From Diplolepis rosae (taxonomy: Eukaryota; Arthropoda; Insecta; Hymenoptera; Diplolepididae): DNA of 64,000 bases. The position numbers were made by a program, and so were the translations under genes. The first letter of the stretch is position 1. Every line of letters begins with the position of its first letter. Where the stretch lies: NCBI GenBank assembly GCA_030998225.1, contig JAPYXD010000711.1, positions 124,001 through 188,000 on the forward strand, written 5' to 3'. The notes under the pieces are model-generated. The model saw only the letters and a program-made list of their open reading frames with translations, was not told the DNA's origin and made no database searches. Positions 12,401-27,700 of this stretch are shown piece after piece.

Positions 12401-15400
12401 TTTTTTATACTACCACCAATGATGTCACGTACATGTGTAAAGTCCATAGGTGATACACTGTTTTCGTTTTATACGTAAATTAACCGTCTAACCCACTTTT
12501 CGTTCAGTCACTCACAGTTTTTGCTCTGTACTAGGGCCCTCCGCCCTAGATAAATTGAATTTTATTTTTTTTTAAAGTACCTTCAATGATGTTTCTTTTA
12601 TGTGTAAAGTCCATTGGTGATACACTGTTTTCGTTTTACACTTAAATTAACCGTCTAAGCCACTTTTCGTTCAGTCACTCACAGTTTTTGCTCTGTACTA
12701 GGGCCTTCCGCTCTAGATAAATTCAATTTTAATTTTTTTAAAGTACCTTCAATGATGTTACTTTGATGTGTAAAGTCCATTGGTGATACACTGTTTTCGT
12801 TTTACACTTAAATTAACCGTCTAAGCCACTTTTCGTTCAGTCTCTCACAGTTTTTGCTCTGTACGAGGGCCCTCCGCCCTAGATAAATTCAATTTTAATT
12901 TTTTTTAAAGTACCTTTAATGATGTTTCTTTTATGTGTAAAGTCCATTGGTGATACACTGTTTTCGATTTACACTTAAATTAACCGTCTAAGCCACTTTT
13001 CGTTCAGTCACTCACAGTTTTTGCTCTGTACTAGGGCCCTCCGCTCTAGATAAATTCAATTTTAATTTTTTTAAAGTACCTTCAATGATGTTACTTTCAT
13101 GTGTAAAGTCCATTGGTGATACACTGTTTTCGTTTTACACTTAAATTAACCGTCTAAGCCACTTTTCGTTCAGTCTCTCACAGTTTTTGCTCTGTACTAG
13201 GGCCCTCCGCTCTAGATAAATTCAATTTTAATTTTTTTGAAGTACCTTGAATGATGTTACTTTCATATGTAAAGTCCATTGGTGATACACTGATTTCGTT
13301 CTTCACTTAAATTAACCGTCTAAGCCACTTTTCGTTCAGTCTCTCACAGTTTTGCTCTGTACGAGGGCCGTCCGCCCAAGATAAATTCAATTTTAATTTT
13401 TTTAAAGTACCTTCAATGATGTTACTTTCATGTGTAAAGTCCATTGGTGATACACTGTTTTCGTTTTACACTTAAATTAACCGTCTAAGCCACTTTTCGT
13501 TCAGTCTCTCACAGTTTTTGCTCTGTACGAGGGCCCTCCGCCCTAGATAAATTCAATTTTAATTTTTTTTAAAGTACCTTTAATGATGTTTCTTTTATGT
13601 GTAAAGTCCATTGGTGATACACTGTTTTCGTTTTACACTTAAATTAACCGTCTAAGCCAATTTTCGTTCAGTCTCTCACAGTTTTTGCTCTGTTCGAGGG
13701 CCCTCCGCCCTAGATAAATTCAATTTTAATTTTTTTGAAGTACCTTGAATGATGTTACTTTCATATGTAAAGTCCATTGGTGATACACTGTTTTCGTTTT
13801 ACACTTAAATTAACCGTCTAAGCCACTTTTCGTTCAGTCACTCACAGTTTTTGCTCTGTACTAGGGCCCTCCGCTCTAGATAAATTCAATTTTAATTTTT
13901 TTAAAGTACCTTCAATGATGTTACTTTCATGTGTAAAGTCCATTGGTGATACACTGTTTTCGTTTTACACTTAAATTAACCGTTTAAGCCACTTTTCGTT
14001 CAGTCTGTCACAGTTTTTCCTCTGTACGAGGGCCCTCCGCCCTAGATAAATTCAATTTTAATTTTTTTTAAAGTACCTTTAATGATGTTTCTTTTATGTG
14101 TAAAGTCCATTGGTGATACACTGTTTTCGTTTTACACTTAAATTAACCGTCTAAGCCACTTTTCGTTCAGTCACTCACAGTTTTTGCTCTGTACTAGGGC
14201 CCTCCGCTCTAGATAAATTCAATTTTAATTTTTTTAAAGTACCTTCAATGATGTTACTTTCATCTGTAAAGTCCATTGGTGATACACTGTTCTCGTTTTA
14301 CACTTAAATTAACCGTCTAAGCCACTTTTCGTTCAGTCTCTCACAGATTTTGCTCTGTACTAGGGCCCTCCGCTCTAGATAAATTCAATTTTAATTTTTT
14401 TGAAGTACCTTGAATGATGTTACTTTCATATGTAAAGTCCATTGGTGATACACTGATTTCGTTCTTCACTTAAATTAACCGTCTAAGCCACTTTTCGTTC
14501 AGTCTCTCACAGTTTTTGCTCTGTACTAGGGCCCTCCGCTCTAGATAAATTCAATTTTAATTTTTTTAAAGCACCTTCCATGATGTTACTTTCATATGTA
14601 AAGTCCATTGGTGATACACTGATTTCGTTTTTCACTTAAATTAACCGTCTAAGCCACTTTTCGTTCAGTCTCTCACAGTTTTGCTCTGTACGAGGGCCCT
14701 CCGCCCTAGATAAATTCAATTTTAATTTTTTTTAAAGTACCTTTAATGATGTTTCTTTTATGTGTAAAGTCCATTGGTGATACACTGTTTTCGATTTACA
14801 CTTAAATTAACCGTCTAAGCCACTTTTCGTTCAGTCTGTCACAGTTTTTCCTCTGTACGAGGGCCCTCCGCCCTTCATAAATTCAAATTGAATTTTTTTT
14901 AAAGTACCACCAATGATGTTTCTTTTATGTGTAAAGTCCATTGGTGATACACTGTTTTCGTTTTACACTTAAATTAACCGTCTATGCCACCTTTCGTTCA
15001 GTCACTCACAGTTTTTGCTGTGTACTAGGGCCATCCGCTCTAGATAAATTCAATTTTAATCTTTTTTATACTACCACCAATGATGTCACGTACATGTGTA
15101 AAGTCCATAGGTGATACACTGTTTTCGTTTTATACGTAAATTAACCGTCTAACCCACTTTTCGTTCAGTCACTCACAGTTTTTGCTCTGTACTAGGGCCC
15201 TCCGCCCTAGATAAATTCAATTTTAATTTTTTTAAAGTACCTTCAATGATGTTTCTTTTATGTGTAAAGTCCATTGGTGATACACTGTTTTCGTTTTACA
15301 CTTAAATTAACCGTCTAAGCCACTTTTCGTTCAGTCACTCACAGTTTTTGCTCTGTACTAGGGCCCTCCGCTCTAGATAAATTCAATTTTAATTTTTTTA

Positions 15401-18400
15401 AAGTACCTTCAATGATGTTACTTTCATGTGTAAAGTCCATTGGTGATACACTGTTTTCGTTTTACACTTAAATTAACCGTCTAAGCCACTTTTCGTTCAG
15501 TCTCTCACAGTTTTTGCTCTGTACGAGGGCCCTCCGCCCTAGATAAATTCAATTTTAATTTTTTTTAAAGTACCTTTAATGATGTTTCTTTTATGTGTAA
15601 AGTCCATTGGTGATACACTGTTTTCGATTTACACTTAAATTAACCGTCTAAGCCACTTTTCGTTCAGTCACTCACAGTTTTTGCTCTGTACTAGGGCCCT
15701 CCGCTCTAGATAAATTCAATTTTAATTTTTTTAAAGTACCTTCAATGATGTTACTTTCATGTGTAAAGTCCATTGGTGATACACTGTTTTCGTTTTACAC
15801 TTAAATTAACCGTCTAAGCCACTTTTCGTTCAGTCTCTCACAGATTTTGCTCTGTACTAGGGCCCTCCGCTCTAGATAAATTCAATTTTAATTTTTTTGA
15901 AGTACCTTGAATGATGTTACTTTCATATGTAAAGTCCATTGGTGATACACTGATTTCGTTCTTCACTTAAATTAACCGTCTAAGCCACTTTTCGTTCAGT
16001 CTCTCACAGTTTTTGCTCTGTACTAGGGCCCTCCGCTCTAGATAAATTCAATTTTAATTTTTTTAAAGTACCTTCAATGATGTTACTTTCATGTGTAAAG
16101 TCCATTGGTGATACACTGATTTCGTTTTTCACTTAAATTAACCGTCTACGCCACTTTTCGTTCAGTATCTCACAGTTTTTGATCTGTACGAGGGCCCTCC
16201 GCCCAACATAAATTCAAATTTAATTTTTTTAAAGTACCTTTAATGATGTTTCTTTTATGTGTAAAGTCCATTGGTGATACACTGTTTTCGTTTTACACTT
16301 AAATTAACCGTATAAGCCACTTTTCGTTCAGTCTGTCACAGTTTTTCCTCTGTACGAGGGCCCTCCGCCCTTCATAAATTCAAATTGAATTTTTTTTAAA
16401 GTACCACCAATGATGTTTCTTTTATGTGTAAAGTCCATTGGTGATACACTGTTTTCGTTTTACACTTAAATTAACCGTCTATGCCACCTTTCGTTCAGTC
16501 ACTCACAGTTTTTGCTTTGTACTAGGGCCCTCCGCTCTAGATAAATTAAATTTTAATCTTTTTTATACTACCACCAATGATGTCACGTACATGTGTAAAG
16601 TCCATAGGTGATACACTGTTTTCGTTTTATACGTAAATTAACCGTCTAACCCACTTTTCGTTCAGTCACTCACAGTTTTTGCTCTGTACTAGGGCCCTCC
16701 GCCCTAGATAAATTGAATTTTATTTTTTTTTAAAGTACCTTCAATGATGTTACTTTAATGTTTAAAGTCCATTGCTGATACGCTGTTTTCGTTTTACACT
16801 TAAATTAACCCTCTAAGCCACTTTTCGTTCAGACACTCACAGTTTTTGCTCTGTACTAGGGCCCTCCGCTCTAGATAAATTCAATTTTAATTTTTTTAAA
16901 GTACCTTCAATGATGTTACTTTCATCTGTAAAGTCCATTGGTGATACACTGTTCTCGTTTTACACTTAAATTAACCGTCTAAGCCACTTTTCGTTCAGTC
17001 ACTCACAGTTTTTGCTCTGTACTAGGGCTCTCCGCTCTAGATAAATTCAATTTTAATTTTTTTTAAAGTACCTTCAATGATGTTACTTTCATCTGTAAAG
17101 TCCATTGGTGATACACTGATTTCGTTCTTCACTTAAATTAACCGTCTAAGCCACTTTTCGTTCAGTCTCTCACAGTTTTGCTCTGTACGAGGGCCCTCCG
17201 CCCTAGATAAATTCAATTTTAATTTTTTTTAAAGTACCTTTAATGATGTTTCTTTTATGTGTAAAGTCCATTGGTGATACACTGTTTTCGTTTTACACTT
17301 AAATTAACCGTGTAAGCCACTTTTCGTTCAGTCTCTCACAGATTTTGCTCTGTACTAGGGCCCTCCGCTCTAGATAAATTCAATTTTAATTTTTTTAAAG
17401 TACCTTCAACGATGTTACTTTTATGTGTAAAGTCCATTGCTGATACGCTGTTTTCGTTTTACACTTAAATTAACCGTCTAAGCCACTTTTCGTTCAGTCA
17501 CTCACAGTTTTTGCTCTGTACTAGGGCCCTCCGCTCTAGATAAATTCAATTTTAATTTTTTTAAAGTACCTTCAATGATGTTACTTTCATGTGTAAAGTC
17601 CATTGGTGATACACTGTTTTCGTTTTACACTTAAATTAACCGTCTAAGCCACTTTTCGTTCAGTCACTCACAGTTTTTGCTCTGTACTAGGGCCCTCCGC
17701 TCTAGATAAATTCAATTTTAATTTTTTTAAAGTTCCTTTAATGATGTTACTTTGATGTGTGAAGTCCATTGGTGATACACTGATTTCGTTTTTCACTTAA
17801 ATTAACCGTCTAAGCCACTTTTCGTTCAGTCTATTGCAGTTCTTGCTCTGTAATAGGGCCCTCCGCTCTAGATAAATTCAATTTTAATCTTTTTTATACT
17901 ACCACCAATGATGTCACGTACATGTGTAAAGTCCATAGGTGATACACTGTTTTCGTTTTATACGTAAATTAACCGTCTAACCCACTTTTCGTTCAGTCAC
18001 TCACAGTTTTTGCTCTGTACTAGGGCCCTCCGCCCTAGATAAATTGAATTTTATTTTTTTTTAAAGTACCTTCAATGATGTTTCTTTTATGTGTAAAGTC
18101 CATTGGTGATACGCTGTTTTCGTTTTACACTTAAATTAACCGTCTAAGCCACTTTTCGTTCAGTCACTCACAGTTTTTGCTCTGTACTAGGGCCCTCCGC
18201 TCTAGATAAATTCAATTTTAATTTTTTTAAAGTACCTTCAATGATGTTACTTTCATGTGTAAAGTCCATTGGTGATACACTGTTTTCGTTTTACACTTAA
18301 ATTAACCGTCTAAGCCACTTTTCGTTCAGTCTCTCACAGTTTTTGCTCTGTACGAGGGCCCTCCGCCCTAGATAAATTCAATTTTAATTTTTTTTAAAGT

Positions 18401-21400
18401 ACCTTCAATGATGTTACTTTCATGTGTAAAGTCCATTGGTGATACACTGTTTTCGTTTTACACTTAAATTAACCGTCTAAGCCACTTTTCGTTCAGTCAC
18501 TCACAGTTTTTGCTCTGTACTAGGGCCCTCCGCTCTAGATAAATTCAATTTTAATTTTTTTAAAGTACCTTCAATGATGTTACTTTCATGTGTAAAGTCC
18601 ATTGGTGATACACTGTTTTCGTTTTACACTTAAATTAACCGTCTAAGCCACTTTTCGTTCAGTCTCTCACAGATTTTGCTCTGTACTAGGGCCCTCCGCT
18701 CTAGATAAATTCAATTTTAATTTTTTTAAAGTACCTTCAATGATGTTACTTTCATGTGTAAAGTCCATTGGTGATACACTGTTTTCGTTTTATACGTAAA
18801 TTAACCGTCTAACCCACTTTTCGTTCAGTCACTCACAGTTTTTGCTCTGTACTAGGGCCCTCCGCCCTAGATAAGGTCTATTTTAATTTTTTTAAAGTAC
18901 CTTCAATGATGTTACTTTCATCTGTAAAGTCCATTGGTGATACACTGTTCTCGTTTTACACTTAAATTAACCGTCTAAGCCACTTTTCGTTCAGTCACTC
19001 ACAGTTTTTGCTCTGTACTAGGGCTCTCCGCTCTAGATAAATTCAATTTTAATTTTTTTCAAAGTACCTTCAATGATGTTTCTTTCATGTGTAAAGTCCA
19101 TTGGTGATACACTGTTTTCGTTTTACACTTAAATTAACCGTCTAACCCACTTTTCGTTCAGTCACTCACAGTTTTTGCTCTGTACTAGGGCCCTCCGCTC
19201 TAGATAAATTCAATTTTAATTTTTTTAAAGTACCTTCAATGATGTTACTTTCATGTGTAAAGTCCATTGGTGATACACTGATTTCGTTCTTCACTTAAAT
19301 TAACCGTCTAAGCCACTTTTCGTTCAGTCTCTCACAGTTTTTGCTCTGTACGAGGGCCTTCCGCCCTAGATAAATTCAATTTTATTTTTTTTAAAGTACC
19401 TTCAATGATGTTTCTTTCATGTGTAAAGTCCATTGGTGATACACTGTTTTCGTTTTACACTTAAATTAACCGTTTAAGCCACTTTTCGTTCAGTCTGTCA
19501 CAGTTTTTCCTCTGTACGAGGGCCCTCCGCCCTTCATAAATTCAAATTGAATTTTTTTTAAAGTACCACCAATGATGTTTCTTTTATGTGTAAAGTCCAT
19601 TGGTGATACACTGTTTTCGTTTTACACTTAAATTAACCGTCTATGCCACCTTTCGTTCAGTCACTCACAGTTTTTGCTTTGTACTTGGGCCTTCCGCTCT
19701 AGATAAATTCAATTTTAATCTTTTTTATACTACCACCAATGATGTCACGTACATGTGTAAAGTCCATAGGTGATACACTGTTTTCGTTTTATACGTAAAT
19801 TAACCGTCTAACCCACTTTTCGTTCAGTCACTCACAGTTTTTGCTCTGTACTAGGGCCCTCCGCCCTAGATAAATTGAATTTTATTTTTTTTAAAGTACC
19901 TTCAATGATGTTTCTTTTATGTGTAAAGTCCATTGCTGATACGCTGTTTTCGTTTTACACGTAAATTAACCCTCTAAGCCACTTTTCGTTCAGTCACTCA
20001 CAGTTTTTGCTCTGTACTAGGGCCCTCCGCTCTAGATAAATTCAATTTTAATTTTTTTAAAGTACCTTCAATGATGTTACTTTCATGTGTAAAGTCCATT
20101 GGTGATACACTGTTTTCGTTTTACACTTAAATTAACCGTCTAAGCCACTTTTCGTTCAGTCACTCACAGTTTTTGCTCTGTACTAGGGCCCTCCGCTCTA
20201 GATAAATTCAATTTTAATTTTTTTTAAAGTACCTTAAATGATGTTTCTTTTATGTGTAAAGTCCATTGGTGATACACTGTTCTCGTTTTACACTTAAATT
20301 AACCGTCTAAGCCACTTTTCGTTCAGTCTCTCACAGATTTTGCTCTGTACTAGGGCCCTCCGCTCTAGATAAATTCAATTTTAATTTTTTTGAAGTACCT
20401 TGAATGATGTTACTTTCATCTGTAAAGTCCATTGGTGATACACTGTTTTCGATTTACACTTAAATTAACCGTCTAAGCCACTTTTCGTTCAGTCTCTCAC
20501 AGATTTTTCTCTGTACTAGGGCCCTCCGCTCTAGATAAATTCAATTTTAATTTTTTTGAAGTACCTTGAATGATGTTACTTTCATATGTAAAGTCCATTG
20601 GTGATACACTGATTTCGTTCTTCACTTAAATTAACCGTCTAAGCCACTTTTCGTTCAGTCTCTCACAGATTTTGCTCTGTACGAGGGCCCTCCGCCCTAG
20701 ATAAATTCAATTTTAATTTTTTTTAAAGTACCTTTAATGATGTTTCTTTTATGTGTAAAGTCCATTGGTGATACACTGTTTTCGATTTACACTTAAATTA
20801 ACCGTCTAAGCCACTTTTCGTTCAGTCACTCACAGTTTTTGCTCTGTACTAGGGCCCTCCGCTCTAGATAAATTCAATTTTAATTTTTTTAAAGTACCTT
20901 CAATGATGTTACTTTCATGTGTAAAGTCCATTGGTGATACACTGTTTTCGTTTTACACTTAAATTAACCGTCTAAGCCACTTTTCGTTCAGTCACTCACA
21001 GTTTTTGCTCTGTACTAGGGCCCTCCGCTCTAGATAAATTCAATTTTAATTTTTTTAAAGTACCTTCAAAGATGTTACTTTCATGTGTAAAGTCCATTGG
21101 TGATACACTGTTTTCGTTTTATACGTAAATTAACCGTCTAACCCACTTTTCGTTCAGTCACTCACAGTTTTTGCTCTGTACTAGGGCCCTCCGCCCTAGA
21201 TAAGGTCTATTTTAATTTTTTTAAAGTACCTTCAATGATGTTACTTTCATCTGTAAAGTCCATTGGTGATACACTGTTCTCGTTTTACACTTAAATTAAC
21301 CGTCTAAGCCACTTTTCGTTCAGTCACTCACAGTTTTTGCTCTGTACTAGGGCTCTCCGCTCTAGATAAATTCAATTTTAATTTTTTTCAAAGTACCTTC

Positions 21401-24400
21401 AATGATGTTTCTTTCATGTGTAAAGTCCATTGGTGATACACTGTTTTCGTTTTACACTTAAATTAACCGTCTAAGCCACTTTTCGTTCAGTCTCTCACAG
21501 ATTTTGCTCTGTACTAGGGCCCTCCGCTCTAGATAAATTCAATTTTAATTTTTTTGAAGTACCTTGAATGATGTTACTTTCATATGTAAAGTCCATTGGT
21601 GATACACTGATTTCGTTCTTCACTTAAATTAACCGTCTAAGCCACTTTTCGTTCAGTCTCTCACAGTTTTGCTCTGTACTAGGGCCCTCCGCTCTAGATA
21701 AATTCAATTTTAATTTTTTTAAAGTACCTTCAATGATGTTACTTTCATGTGTAAAGTCCATTGGTGATACACTGTTTTCGTTTTACACTTAAATTAACCG
21801 TCTAAGCCACTTTTCGTTCAGTCTCTCACAGTTTTTGCTCTGTACGAGGGCCCTCCGCCCTAGATAAATTCAATTTTACTTTTTTTAAAGTACCTTCAAT
21901 GATGTTTCTTTTATGTGTAAAGTCCATTGGTGATACACTGTTTTCGTTTTACACTTAAATTAACCGTCTAAGCCACTTTTCGTTCAGTCTCTCACAGTTT
22001 TGCTCTGTACGAGGGCCCTCCGCCCTAGATAAATTCAATTTTAATTTTTTTTAAAGTACCTTTAATGATGTTTCTTTTATGTGTAAAGTCCATTGGTGAT
22101 ACACTGTTTTCGATTTACACTTAAATTAACCGTCTAAGCCACTTTTCGTTCAGTCTGTCACAGTTTTTCCTCTGTACGAGGGCCCTCCGCCCTTCATAAA
22201 TTCAAATTGAATTTTTTTTAAAGTACCACCAATGATGTTTCTTTTATGTGTAAAGTCCATTGGTGATACACTGTTTTCGTTTTACACTTAAATTAACCGT
22301 CTATGCCACCTTTCGTTCAGTCACTCACAGTTTTTGCTTTGTACTTGGGCCTTCCGCTCTAGATAAATTCAATTTTAATCTTTTTTATACTACCACCAAT
22401 GATGTCACGTACATGTGTAAAGTCCATAGGTGATACACTGTTTTCGTTTTATACGTAAATTAACCGTCTAACCCACTTTTCGTTCAGTCACTCACAGTTT
22501 TTGCTCTGTACTAGGGCCCTCCGCCCTAGATAAATTGAATTTTATTTTTTTTTAAAGTACCTTCAATGATGTTTCTTTTATGTGTAAAGTCCATTGGTGA
22601 TACGCTGTTTTCGTTTTACACTTAAATTAACCGTCTAAGCCACTTTTCGTTCAGTCACTCACAGTTTTTGCTCTGTACTAGGGCCCTCCGCTCTAGATAA
22701 ATTCAATTTTAATTTTTTTAAAGTACCTTCAATGATGTTACTTTCATGTGTAAAGTCCATTGGTGATACACTGTTTTCGTTTTACACTTAAATTAACCGT
22801 CTAAGCCACTTTTCGTTCAGTCACTCACAGTTTTTGCTCTGTACTAGGGCCCTCCGCTCTAGATAAATTCAATTTTAATTTTTTTTAAAGTACCTTTAAT
22901 GATGTTTCTTTTATGTGTAAAGTCCATTGGTGATACACTGTTCTCGTTTTACACTTAAATTAACCGTCTAAGCCACTTTTCGTTCAGTCTCTCACAGATT
23001 TTGCTCTGTACTAGGGCCCTCCGCTCTAGATAAATTCAATTTTAATTTTTTTGAAGTACCTTGAATGATGTTACTTTCATATGTAAAGTCCATTGGTGAT
23101 ACACTGATTTCGTTCTTCACTTAAATTAACCGTCTAAGCCACTTTTCGTTCAGTCTCTCACAGTTTTTGCTCTGTACGAGGGCCCTCCGCCCTAGATAAA
23201 TTCAATTTTAATTTTTTTTAAAGTACCTTTAATGATGTTTCTTTTATGTGTAAAGTCCATTGGTGATACACTGTTTTCGTTTTACACTTAAATTAACCGT
23301 CTAAGCCACTTTTCGTTCAGTCACTCACAGTTTTTGCTCTGTACTAGGGCCCTCCGCTCTAGATAAATTCAATTTTAATTTTTTTAAAGTACCTTCAATG
23401 ATGTTACTTTCATATGTAAAGTCCATTGGTGATACACTGATTTCGTTCTTCACTTAAATTAACCGTCTAAGCCACTTTTCGTTCAGTCTCTCACAGTTTT
23501 GCTCTGTACGAGGGCCCTCCGCCCTAGATAAATTCAATTTTAATTTTTTTTAAAGTACCTTTAATGATGTTTCTTTCATGTGTAAAGTCCATTGGTGATA
23601 CACTGTTCTCGTTTTACACTTAAATTAACCGTCTAAGCCACTTTTCGTTCAGTCTCTCACAGATTTTGCTCTGTACTAGGGCCCTCCGCTCTAGATAAAT
23701 TCAATTTTAATTTTTTTGAAGTACCTTGAATGATGTTACTTTCATATGTAAAGTCCATTGGTGATACACTGATTTCGTTCTTCACTTAAATTAACCGTCT
23801 AAGCCACTTTTCGTTCAGTCTCTCACAGTTTTGCTCTGTACGAGGGCCCTCCGCCCTAGATAAATTCAATTTTAATTTTTTTTAAAGTACCTTTAATGAT
23901 GTTTCTTTTATGTGTAAAGTCCATTGGTGATACACTGTTTTCGATTTACACTTAAATTAACCGTCTAAGCCACTTTTCGTTCAGTCACTCACAGTTTTTG
24001 CTCTGTACTAGGGCCCTCCGCTCTAGATAAATTCAATTTTAATTTTTTTAAAGTACCTTCAATGATGTTACTTTCATGTGTAAAGTCCATTGGTGATACA
24101 CTGTTTTCGTTTTACACTTAAATTAACCGTCTAAGCCACTTTTCGTTCAGTCACTCACAGTTTTTGCTCTGTACTAGGGCCCTCCGCTCTAGATAAATTC
24201 AATTTTAATTTTTTTAAAGTACCTTCAAAGATGTTACTTTCATGTGTAAAGTCCATTGGTGATACACTGTTTTCGTTTTATACGTAAATTAACCGTCTAA
24301 CCCACTTTTCGTTCAGTCACTCACAGTTTTTGCTCTGTACTAGGGCCCTCCGCCCTAGATAAGGTCTATTTTAATTTTTTTAAAGTACCTTCAATGATGT

Positions 24401-24780
24401 TACTTTCATCTGTAAAGTCCATTGGTGATACACTGTTCTCGTTTTACACTTAAATTAACCGTCTAAGCCACTTTTCGTTCAGTCACTCACAGTTTTTGCT
24501 CTGTACTAGGGCTCTCCGCTCTAGATAAATTCAATTTTAATTTTTTTCAAAGTACCTTCAATGATGTTTCTTTCATGTGTAAAGTCCATTGGTGATACAC
24601 TGTTTTCGTTTTACACTTAAATTAACCGTCTAAGCCACTTTTCGTTTAGTCACTCACAATTTTTGCTCTGTACTAGGGCCCTCCGCTCTAGATAAATTCA
24701 ATTTTAATTTTTTTAAAGTACCTTCAATGATGTTACTTTCATGTGTAAAGTCCATTGGTGATACACTGTTTTCGTTTTAC
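12400..24780 (+). repeat. Satellite subdomain 2: recurring diverged 'ACCACCAATGATGTCACG' monomers
   Basis: Monomers carrying CCACCAATGATGTCACGTAC recur at about 12,413, 15,074, 16,571, 17,902, 19,733 and 22,393. The steps are about 2,661, 1,497, 1,331, 1,831 and 2,660 bp, which are 16, 9, 8, 11 and 16 monomers. They usually follow a monomer with GCCCTTCATAAATTC or CTATGCCACC, and precede one with AACCCACTTTTCG and ATAAATTGAATTTTA. A second marker, ATAAGGTCTATTTTAA, occurs at about 18,871, 21,199 and 24,358 (14 and 19 monomers). These are shared higher-order blocks with variable numbers of common monomers between them. Confidence 0.85.
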
Positions 24781-27700
24781 ACTTAAATTAACCGTTTAAG
24801 CCACTTTTCGTTCAGTCTGTCACAGTTTTTCCTCTGTACGAGGGCCCTCCGCCCTTCATAAATTCAAATTTAATTTTTTTTAAAGTACCACCAATGATGT
24901 CACGTACATTTGTGAAGTCCATTTGTGATACAATGTTTTCGTTTTATACGTAAATTAAACGTCTAAGCCACTTTTCGTTCAGTCACTCACAGTTTTTGCT
25001 CTGTACTAGGGCTCTCCGCTCTAGATAAATTCAAATTTAATTTTTTTTAAAGTACCTGCGATGATGTTACTTTCATGTGTGAAGTCCATAGCTGGTACTC
25101 TTTTTTGGTTTTATACGTAAATTAACACTCTAAGCCACTTTTCGCTCAGTCTCTCACAGTTTTTGCTCTGTACGAGGGCCCTCCGCCCTAGATAAATTCA
25201 ATTTTATTTTTTTTAAAGTACCTTCAATGATGTTACTTTCATGTGTAAAGTCCATTGGTGATACACTGTTTTCGTATTACACTTAAATTAACCGTCTAAG
25301 CCACTTTTCGTTCAGTCTCTCACAGTTTTTGCTCTGTACTAGGGCCTTCCGCCCTAGATAAATTCCAATTTAATTTTTTTTAAAGTACCTTCAATGATGT
25401 TACTTTGATGTGTAAAGTCCATTGGTGATACACTGTTTTCGTTTTACACTTAAATTAACCGTCTAAGCCACTTTTCGTTCAGTCACTCACAGTTTTTGCT
25501 CTGTACTAGGGCCCTCCGCTCTAGATAAATTCAATTTTAATTTTTTTAAAGTACCTTCAAAGATGTTACTTTCATGTGTAAAGTCCATTGGTGATACACT
25601 GTTTTCGTTTTATACGTAAATTAACCGTCTAACCCACTTTTCGTTCAGTCACTCACAGTTTTTGCTCTGTACTAGGGCCCTCCGCCCTAGATAAATTGAA
25701 TTTTATTTTTTTTTAAAGTACCTTCAATGATGTTTCTTTTATGTGTAAAGTCCATTGGTGATACGCTGTTTTCGTTTTACACTTAAATTAACCGTCTAAG
25801 CCACTTTTCGTTCAGTCTCTCACAGTTTTTGCTCTGTACGAGGGCCCTCCGCCCTAGATAAATTCAATTTTGATTTTTTTTAAAGTACCTTCAATGATGT
25901 TACTTTGATGTGTGAATTCCATAGCTTGCACTCTGTTTTCGTTTTATATGTATATTAACCGTCTAAGTCACTTTTTTTCGGTCTATTGCAGTATTTGCTC
26001 TGTACGAGGGCCTTCCGCCATAGATAAATTCAAATTTAATTTTTTTTAAAGTACCACCAATGATGTCACGTACATTTGTGAAGTCCATTGGTGATACACT
26101 GTTTTCGTTTTACACTTAAATTAACCGTCTAAGCCACTTTTCGTTCAGTCACTCACAGTTTTTGCTCTGTACTAGGGCCCTCCGCCCTAGATAAATTCAA
26201 TTTTAATTTTTTTTAAAGTACCTTTAATGATGTTTCTTTTATGTGTAAAGTCCATTGGTGATACACTGTTTTCGTTTTACACTTAAATTAACCGTGTAAG
26301 CCACTTTTCGTTCAGTCTCTCACAGATTTTGCTCTGTACTAGGGCCCTCCGCTCTAGATAAATTCAATTTTAATTTTTTTGAAGTACCTTGAATGATGTT
26401 ACTTTCATATGTAAAGTCCATTGGTGATACACTGATTTCGTTCTTCACTTAAATTAACCGTCTAAGCCACTTTTCGTTCAGTCTCTCACAGTTTTTGCTC
26501 TGTTCGAGGGCCCTCCGCCCTAGATAAATTCAATTTTAATTTTTTTAAAGTACCTTCAATGATGTTTCTTTTATGTGTAAAGTCCATTGGTGATACACTG
26601 TTTTCGTTTTACACTTAAATTAACCGTCTAAGCCACTTTTCGTTCAGTCACTCACAGTTTTTGCTCTGTACTAGGGCCCTCCGCTCTAGATAAATTCAAT
26701 TTTAATTTTTTTAAAGTACCTTCAATGATGTTACTTTCATATGTAAAGTCCATTGGTGATACACTGATTTCGTTCTTCACTTAAATTAACCGTCTAAGCC
26801 ACTTTTCGTTCAGTCTCTCACAGTTTTTGCTCTGTACGAGGGCCCTCCGCCCTAGATAAATTCAATTTTAATTTTTTTTAAAGTACCTTTAATGATGTTT
26901 CTTTTATGTGTAAAGTCCATTGGTGATACACTGTTTTCGTTTTACACTTAAATTAACCGTGTAAGCCACTTTTCGTTCAGTCTCTCACAGATTTTGCTCT
27001 GTACTAGGGCCCTCCGCTCTAGATAAATTCAATTTTAATTTTTTTGAAGTACCTTGAATGATGTTACTTTCATATGTAAAGTCCATTGGTGATACACTGA
27101 TTTCGTTCTTCACTTAAATTAACCGTCTAAGCCACTTTTCGTTCAGTCACTCACAGTTTTTGCTCTGTACTAGGGCCCTCCGCTCTAGATAAATTCAATT
27201 TTAATTTTTTTAAAGTACCTTTAATGATGTTTCTTTTATGTGTAAAGTCCATTGGTGATACACTGTTTTCGTTTTACACTTAAATTAACCGTCTAAGCCA
27301 CTTTTCGTTCAGTCACTCACAGTTTTTGCTCTGTACTAGGGCCCTCCGCTCTAGATAAATTCAATTTTAATTTTTTTAAAGTACCTTCAATGATGTTACT
27401 TTCATGTGTAAAGTCCATTGGTGATACACTGTTTTCGTTTTACACTTAAATTAACCGTCTAAGCCACTTTTCGTTCAGTCACTCACAGTTTTTGCTCTGT
27501 ACTAGGGCCCTCCGCTCTAGATAAATTCAATTTTAATTTTTTTAAAGTACCTTCAAAGATGTTACTTTCATGTGTAAAGTCCATTGGTGATACACTGTTT
27601 TCGTTTTATACGTAAATTAACCGTCTAACCCACTTTTCGTTCAGTCACTCACAGTTTTTGCTCTGTACTAGGGCCCTCCGCCCTTCATAAATTCAAATTT

